This document shows, piece by piece, positions 57,644-64,000 of a stretch of DNA of 64,000 bases. The stretch spans positions 24,640,563 to 24,704,562 of the forward strand of contig NC_079971.1 in NCBI RefSeq assembly GCF_029852145.1, written 5' to 3'. This DNA is from Microplitis mediator (Eukaryota > Arthropoda > Insecta > Hymenoptera > Braconidae). Position 1 is the stretch's first letter. Every line of letters starts with the position of its first letter. The notes below the pieces were generated by a model that had not been told where the DNA came from, made no database searches, and was given only the letters and a program-made list of their open reading frames with translations. Position numbers and translations under genes: made by a program.

Positions 57644-57828
57644 GGAGAGTGTCGGACAAAATGAGGGCATTATTTAGCAAAAAAAAGTTTTTTTCTTGTT
57701 TAAATTTCGTACTAGTTGGGCTGTCCATCCCACCCCATATTTTTTCGAGAGGCTCTAGTTCAAAATTCACGAAAACACTTTTTTTTTTTTTTTGTTAAAA
57801 AGTAGTTTCTCATTTTGCCCCACTCTCC
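57644..57828. mobile_element. Short terminal-inverted-repeat element (GGAGAGTG... type)
   Basis: Begins GGAGAGTGTCGGACAAAATG and ends CATTTTGCCCCACTCTCC, so the ends mirror one another with two or three mismatches. 185 bp. The ends resemble those of 28171-28375, so they are members of one family. Confidence 0.75.
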
Positions 57829-58189
57829 TATTATTAATCTCAGCGACACTTATTCTATTATTAACAATAAATTTTACGTGTACCGAATACCGTTAATCTG
57901 TAATTTTGATATTTTTGAAATATTTCTATTAAAAAAACATTATTTTGATTTTATTCTCTGGCTCTGTATTTTTAAAATTATAAACTTAATTTAATTATTA
58001 AATTACTTTAGGCTAACAAATAATTATCTGACAGTATTGACTCAAACACGTCCATGCTCCTTAAACATTAATTATTTTAGATCTTCAAAGATTAGCGCCA
58101 CTTTTTTAAATAATTATTGACTTCTCATTGATCATTAACTTATTCAGTAATTAATAAACTAACATACAACCAATAAAAACATTAACGAG

Positions 58190-59200
58190 CCCTGGCGGAT
58201 CTGAATCACGGTAAATTATTTTAATTACCGTAATTTACGGTGTTCGGAAAAATTTCGGTAATTTACGAGTGTAAGTACGGTAATTTACCGAGAATTTGCG
58301 GCAATCATGCAGTATATCAGGATAAAAGTGTGGTATGTTACTGTAAGATTGCGGTATTTTATTTAAAAAGTGCAGAATTACTGCAATATTTGTAGTAAAT
58401 TGCCGCAACTTGTCGTAAATTACCGCATATCACGGTAATTTGCAAAATATCACTGAAATTCGCCATAAATTACCACACGCTATAGTAATTTACAATAAAT
58501 TGCTGCAACTTGTCGTAAATAACCGCACGCCGCGGTAATTTACGGTAAATGGCGGCAAAGTACCTCAAGCTGTGGTAATTTACAGTAACTTCCCATAATT
58601 TACCGTGAACTCCCACAATTTACATTAAATTCCCGTAATTTGCAGTAAATTCCCGTAATTTATAGTGAATTCCCATAATTAACATTAAATTCCCGTAATT
58701 TACAGTGAACTTCCACAATTTACAGTAAATTCCCGTAATATACAGTAAATTTCCGTAATTTCCTGAAATTTACAGTGAATTTCCGTAAATTCTCGTAATT
58801 TATAGTGAATTCCCATAATTAACATTAAATTCCCATAATTTGCAGGAAATTCCCGTAATTTGCAGTAAATTCCCGTAATTTATAGTGAACTCCCACTATT
58901 TACAGTAAATTCCCGTAATTTGCAGTAAATTTCCGTAAATTCCCGTAACTTATAGTGAATTCCCATAATTAGCAGTAAATTCTCATAATTTACAGTGAAC
59001 TTCCACAATATACAGTAAATTCCCGTAAATTCCTGTAATTTACAGTGAATCCCCATAATTTACAGCGAATTCCTATAATTTACAGTAAATTCTCGTAATA
59101 TTCGGTAATTGAAGGAAATTGTCGCAAAATTCAGCCAATTTGCCGTAGCAATCCGGTATTTTGCGGCAAAACATGATCACTTACGGAAAATACCATAATT
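58190..59200. repeat. ~20 bp tandem array, (AATTCCCGTAATTTACAGTA)n
   Basis: About 40 degenerate copies of a 20-base unit, most regular from 58560 to 59090. The left third is the more irregular CGGTAATTTACGG form, with strong local self-complementarity. Confidence 0.9.
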
Positions 59201-59683
59201 TAGATTCACTAAGAAGAGATTAAACTTTTCTAACCTAACAATTAATCAAAAATTTTTTATCACATTTTTAAATTTTATTTACTAACTAATTATAATAAAA
59301 TCGGTTTTTTTACCTTAATTCACTTTATATTTACCAAAAAAAAAGTAATTCGGACAAATAAATCCAAAGCTATAATTATTAGATGTTTCTAAAAATTTTA
59401 AGTGAATGTTCTAATCTGCCATTTGGGAGCAGGGTCAAGCGCAAGATTTAATGATCAGAAAAATATCTTAATTAAATTTCTTTAATAGACTTTTGAACCA
59501 AATTCACCTGCGATTAACCAGAAAATACTAATCTTACCCTTCCGAATTAAGTATTTTAATTTTTATACACTTTTGAATCTTCCAAGCGGGTCTGGTTTCA
59601 TGTCCGCCATTTTGTGATCTCAAATTCCTATTATCACATAAAATCACTTTTGACTAATTACGCAGTAATTAAAAATAAATTTT

Positions 59684-60204
59684 CCCCCATGAAAAAAATT
59701 TATAAAAAAAATATATGTTAAAATATAAAAAAAATATATTTTTCATATAAATAAAATATTTTAAAAATACATAAAAAATATATTAATATATATAAAATAT
59801 GTATAAGAAATATATTTTAAATAGCTAACTTTTGGCCGATTTTTGTATATTTTTTATATATTTTAAGTATATTAAAAATATATCTTAGAATATATAAAAA
59901 ATATATTTTTTATATAAACTTTTTATATTTTTTATAGATTTAAAATATATTACTAATATATTTTTTTTACATTTTTAAATATAAGAAAAATATATTTTTC
60001 GTATATTTTTATACATGTATTTTTTATATATTTAAAATATATACGAAAATAGGCCAAAAGTTAACTATTTAAAATATATTTTTAATACATATTTTATATA
60101 TATTTATATATTTTTATGTATTTTTAATATATTTTTTTTATATGAAAAATATTTTTTTTTTATATTTTAACATATATTTTTTTTATAAATTTTTTTCATG
60201 GGGG
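59684..60204. mobile_element. Foldback element, copy 2
   Basis: Same CCCCCATGAAAAAAATTTAT and CATGGGGG ends and the same mirrored TAACTTTTGGCC / GGCCAAAAGTTA arms as 10682-11308. It is 521 bp, about 100 bp shorter, the loss being in the middle. Confidence 0.85.
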
Positions 60205-60628
60205 TTCACTGCTTTATAAGCAAATAAACACTTTTTATAAGTAATGAGAAGTCAATAAAAATGATAAGTGAGCCATTAAATTTAAATCCTAGCCGAACTA
60301 ATTGCATTAGTCTAAAATTAACCTGATATTTTTTAGCACATGGCTGTTGATAAATGCAAAAAAATCCCTATAGGATTGAATGTATATAATAATAAAGTTA
60401 CAATTACAGTTAATAAATATTTTTTGGCCACTAGACTTAACGTTTTTTTTATCGCCTATTTTTTAAAATTATTTTGTTTATGATTTTAAGCCGCTTGTTA
60501 ATTAGGATTTATTTAAGATCGTAAGGATAATATTGATAATAAATAACATAAAAAATATTATTGTTCGGCAATTGATCTTCTAGGATTGGCAGGAGGAATA
60601 AAAATCCAAAGAAAATAAAAAAAAAAAT

Positions 60629-60634
60629 TTATTC
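60629..60634 (-). terminator. Candidate polyadenylation signal of the charged-tail gene
   Basis: AATAAA on the minus strand eight bases after the stop codon. It may be too close to the stop to be the one used; another lies near 60510. Confidence 0.25.
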
Positions 60635-60641
60635 ATCTATT

Positions 60642-63042
60642 TTATTTATCGTCTCGAAGAAGAGCCTCCTCGGCTTCCTTTCGTCGTGCCTTGGCTTCTT
60701 TTTTCGCTCTCTTCTTTTCTTCCTTGGCCAGTTTTTTCGCCTCCTTTTGTCTGGCCTTCTCCGCTTTCTCTTCTTCTTTAATTCGCGCTTTTTCCGCTTT
60801 CTCACGTTCTTTTTCTTTCTCCTTTTCTTTTTTAGTATTCTGGACCTCTTGAACTGCCGTCAAAGGCTTTCTCGAGACACTACTCGGTCTTTTTGTTGAC
60901 GATGACACTGGAGTTACTGTTTTTGTTGATACTGAGGCTGTCGCGGATACGGAAGATGACGTTGATGATGATGATGTTGGTCTTGATTGCGTTGATGCTT
61001 CCGCGTTTGATGTCGTCGCAGGACTACAGAGTGACACTCTGTAGCTTGGTGTTATTTCCAATTGAGTTACAATTTTCTGTGCGCATCTGAAAATGGTCAA
61101 TTGTTTATATTTTCGTTGCATCAGTCAGTTTATTCAATTTTTGATTAAAATATTGGAGATACGACAAAAATGAATGAATACTTTTTTATAGGAAATTTAA
61201 TTTCCTATAAAAAAGGTCCTTATCACTTTTCGGATAAGTGCAATAGTTTAGCTATGATTGCAATTTAAAGTTTTTTATAATAGAAAATTTTCGGAAAAAT
61301 GATGAAATTTGATCGGAAATTTATGAAATTGTATAAAAATTGAGAAAACTTTTAAAAAATTATGAAAATGCAGAGAAATTTGATTGAAAATTAACGAAAA
61401 TTTTCCCGAAACTATGAAATTTTTCGAAATTTTCGAAAAAAGTTGAAACCACGAAAATTTCATGAATTTCGACAAAAAATTATGAAATCCCATAAAATTT
61501 CATCGAATTTCATAAAATCATTTCTTGACATTAGCAAACTGTTTTACAAAATTTCATAAATTTTTCTGCAATTTCCTAATTTTCCGTTGAGTCATAAAAT
61601 TCTCATGGTTTCAAATTTTGTTCAAAATTTCGAAAAATTTCATAGTTTCTGGTAGATTTTCATTATTTTTTAATAAAATTTCATAAATTTCTGAGCGATT
61701 TCATAATTTCTTATAAATTTTCCTAAATTTTTATTTACTTTCATAAATTTCCAATAAAATTTCATCATTTTTTTATAAAAAATTTTTAAAAATAATTCTC
61801 TATACATAAAAAAAGTCTTTTACTTTCTACCAAAGTTCGATGGTTTTATCAAAATTTCAACAATAGTGAAGTTAAAATGAACCATAAAATGTGATAATAT
61901 ACCTAAGCCTTGTGGAAGCTTTTCCAGCTCGATAATCTCGCTGGAACTCTTTGATCGGTGGCAGTCGACGGTCATTTTTATTATTATTATCACGGTTTTC
62001 ATCATTATCGTTAATCTGCGGACTAGGATCCTGGTACTCGTGTATTCTCATTTTCATGGACTGAGTTTGTGTTCGTCTGAAGGTAACACCTGATGGCTGT
62101 CTCAAGTGTCGGGAAAGTTTAACAGGAGCACTCGCGGTACTTCCTGCTGACGATGAGGACGTCGAGGTTGCTGACGATACGGAAGACACGCCAGATATTG
62201 AGGATGATCCACTGGCCATTGAATAGAGTGAAGCTGATGCTGGTACATTACCACTGGACCATCTATTACCACTGACACTCCCGCTCGTTCCGACACCTGC
62301 GCCCATACTGTACTCTGATGCACTCTGAGGCAGTACCCACGATTTTCCCGACATTGAATACTAAACAAAAATTCATTATTCATCAACTCATCGCTCAACT
62401 TCAAATATCTCATTACCTATCAATTTTATCGAAAAATTTTATCAGACCTTTTTTGTAGCTCTTTAAATTTTCTACAAAAAAGGTCTCTGTACATTTTTCC
62501 TAAAATCCTTTAGTTAATGAGTAATCAATAAATTTACTAATCAAAAATATTCACATCCAAAAATATCAAAATCTTGCTTTTAATTTTTAATTGACAATAA
62601 TTCAGTATATATCGATTTTAGGTAAAAATTTAATCAGACCTTATTTGTAGGAAATTTAAAGGGCTACAAAAAAGGTTTCTTAACATTTTTGCATAAACTC
62701 AATAGTTAATGAGTAATTAATAAATTTACTAACTAAAAATATTTACATCCAAAAATATCAAAATACTGCTTTTAATTTTTAATTGACAATAATTCAGTAT
62801 ATATCGATTTTAGGCAAAAATTTAATCAAACCTTATTTGTAGGAAATTTAAAGGGCTACAAAAAAGGTCTCTTAACATTTTTGCGTAAACTCAATAGTTT
62901 AAAAGTTATAATAAAATATTAACTTACATCACGAGGAATAAGCGTTTGTTTTAATCGTAAAATTTTAGCACGACAGATGACGCATCTTAGGGGTAACAGT
63001 CTTTGAGAAACGGCCATCTGTATTGTTTTAACAAAGCATCGT
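60642..63042 (-). CDS. 3' part of an unrecognised CxxC / Ser-rich / charged-tail protein
   Basis: Three minus-strand exons: 63042-62928, 62360-61903 and 61086-60642 (TAA). All borders are GT/AG and the phases match, giving 338 residues plus one split codon. The 5' end lies beyond the window. Exon 1 reads RCFVKTIQMAVSQRLLPL then RCVICRAKILRLKQTLIPRD; its C-x2-C with an upstream Cys could bind zinc together with residues from missing exons. Exon 2 is Ser/Gly/Ala-rich with a twice-used (S)ASxYSM phrase (SASEYSMGAG and SASLYSMASG) and ends DYRAGKASTRLR. Exon 3 opens CAQKIVTQLEITPSYRVSLC, then a Ser/Thr run, and closes with about 65 residues of almost pure K/E/R/A (KEKEKEKEREKAEKARIKEE), predicted as one long charged helix. 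I do not recognise the family. Nuclear or cytoskeletal roles would be guesses. Confidence 0.75.
61140..61260. repeat. Single palindromic-core unit in an intron of the charged-tail gene
   Basis: 'AAATATTGGAGATACGACAA', then TTTTATAGGAAATTTAA and TTTCCTATAAAAAAGG. Confidence 0.75.
61265..61790. repeat. Foldback built from AAATTTCATAAATTT words
   Basis: The left half is rich in GAAATTTATGAAATT and the right half in its complement. The sequence is centred near 61530 and lies in an intron. It looks like a short-word palindromic repeat rather than a defined element. Confidence 0.6.
62430..62905. repeat. Three palindromic-core units (~192 bp) in an intron of the charged-tail gene
   Basis: 'CAGACCTTTTTTGTAGCTC' near 62443, then GACCTTATTTGTAGGAAAT near 62637 and 62829. 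Each is followed by CTACAAAAAAGGT and AAACTCAATAGTTAATGAG. Confidence 0.85.
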
Positions 63043-63201
63043 CTGCATAAAAAATTATATGTTTTAATATACATAAATATATAAAGTATTTTAAAATATA
63101 ACAAGACTACTAGGCTACATTTCATTATTTCAATTTACAATGAACCTCTAGAAAATTTTTCAATGGTTCGCAGTTTGGAGGGTAATTTATAAATGTATAT
63201 A

Positions 63202-63954
63202 GGGGAGGGTGGGGCAGAGCGGCCCCCCTGAAATTTTGATCAAAAAAAAAAATTTTTTTTTTTCGACTAATTACTATAAATCCGATATGTTCGCGCATTT
63301 TTACCCCTACGCATGACATTTGGGGCAAAATGGACAAGCCCAAAATTTCGAAAAAGTGATTTTTTCATATTTTTTATCGTCAAATTAAAAAAAAAAATAT
63401 TATAATTACACATTTCTAGCCCTACGCATAACACCTGGGGCAAAATGGACCAGCCGAAACTTCCGAAAAAATTATTTTTTCATATTTTTCAGCTGTTTCT
63501 CGATGTAAGAGGCAAATTTGGTTACTAAAAATTTATAAAAATAAAATTTTTTTTTTTAGTTGATAAATTTTTGAAATAAAGTAAAACTATAGAATAGTGT
63601 TTTTTTTTTATTAAATAACAATTAGTAATTAAGGTAATCGAGAGTGAAGGATTTATTACACTTTAAAAAATTTTTTTCGAGTAATATAAAACCAAAAATA
63701 GTTGTCAAGAGAAAGAAATACATTCTTAATGATGAAAACAATTTAAAAAAAAAAAAAAAACGAAAAAAACAATTTTTTTATCACTTTTTGGAGGGGGGCC
63801 GCTCTGCCCCACAAAAAAACATTTTTTTTTTTCAGAATTTTGGCAAAATGTCCATAAATTTGTTCGAAATAGGACAAAAGCAAAGTGATCTTATGGTTGA
63901 AAGCCACAAAAAATAATAATTGGCTTAGGGGGGCCACTCTGCCCCACCCTCCCC
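63202..63954. mobile_element. GGGGAGGGTGGGGCAGAG-type element, copy 2 (complete)
   Basis: 753 bp with terminal inverted repeats of about 27 bases, only one mismatch (GGGGAGGGTGGGGCAGAG then C or T, GGCCCCCC), and TA on both sides (63200-63201 and 63955-63956). Non-autonomous: no frame looks like a transposase. Confidence 0.92.
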
Positions 63955-64000
63955 TATACATATATACGTATATATTTGTATAAAAAAGCGGGTAAAAATA

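Noticed and set aside
55965..63961. Paired frames (MNDLLHLKKFF and MKDLLHFKKFF types) in two places
   Set aside because: They are the same stretch of the two GGGGAGGGTGGGG-type elements; lysine runs come from A tracts, and the frames are not transposase-like.

Overview
This window looks like part of an AT-rich insect nuclear genome. The genes are split by short to very long introns with GT/AG borders, exons are clearly richer in GC than their surroundings, and about nine tenths of the sequence is intronic or intergenic DNA packed with small repeats. The NAD kinase protein and the overall base composition would suit a parasitoid wasp (Hymenoptera, perhaps Braconidae). That placement is inference; 'insect' is much firmer.

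Three protein-coding genes can be assembled. (1) NADK, plus strand, 76-8647: seven exons join in frame to a 416-residue cytosolic NAD kinase with all the family's catalytic motifs. A tiny downstream first exon at 2506-2522 could make a form without the regulatory N-terminus. (2) An unrecognised minus-strand gene, 46319 to 13926: four exons join in frame to about 678 residues. It has a PH-like segment, a basic/Ser-rich region and two VPVRE-LFE motifs, and its first intron is about 25 kb. (3) The 3' part of a minus-strand gene, 63042 to 60642: three exons join in frame to 338 residues, with a CxxC patch, a Ser-rich stretch and a highly charged helical tail. Its 5' end lies beyond the window. Weaker candidates are isolated exons on the plus strand at 49806 and 51813, and a C2HC-finger fragment on the minus strand at 54070-54258.

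Layout: 1-9 kb holds NADK, with tandem arrays of a ~190-206 bp unit in its introns. 9.3-10.4 kb is one arm of a 1.14 kb inverted duplication whose other arm is at 33.5-34.65 kb. 10.6-11.6 kb is a foldback element inside a TACCGTAA-type repeat. 13.3-22 kb contains the 3' exons of gene 2, set in DNA saturated with an AGATCTAATT/GATCCAATT motif that also occurs inside the coding exon. 22-46 kb is mostly the first intron of gene 2 and carries satellites, an (ATT)n tract, palindromes and short inverted-repeat elements. 47-60 kb has no firm gene; it holds a possible plus-strand promoter, a ~1 kb inverted duplication, elements with a GGGGAGGGTGGGGCAGAG end, and a 20-bp CCCGTAATTTACAGT array. 60.6-63 kb is gene 3, and 63.2-63.95 kb is a complete terminal-inverted-repeat element.

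The three genes show no common pathway and are simply neighbours. The most notable structure is non-coding. One short palindromic unit (core GGAAATTTAATTTCC flanked by 'TTTTTTGTA' and 'CAAAAAAGGTCC', with a satellite motif TATCTTTGATAGTTTAGTCA) recurs at more than a dozen loci, both singly and in arrays with a near-nucleosomal period. I see no prokaryotic-type system, CRISPR array or viral genome.
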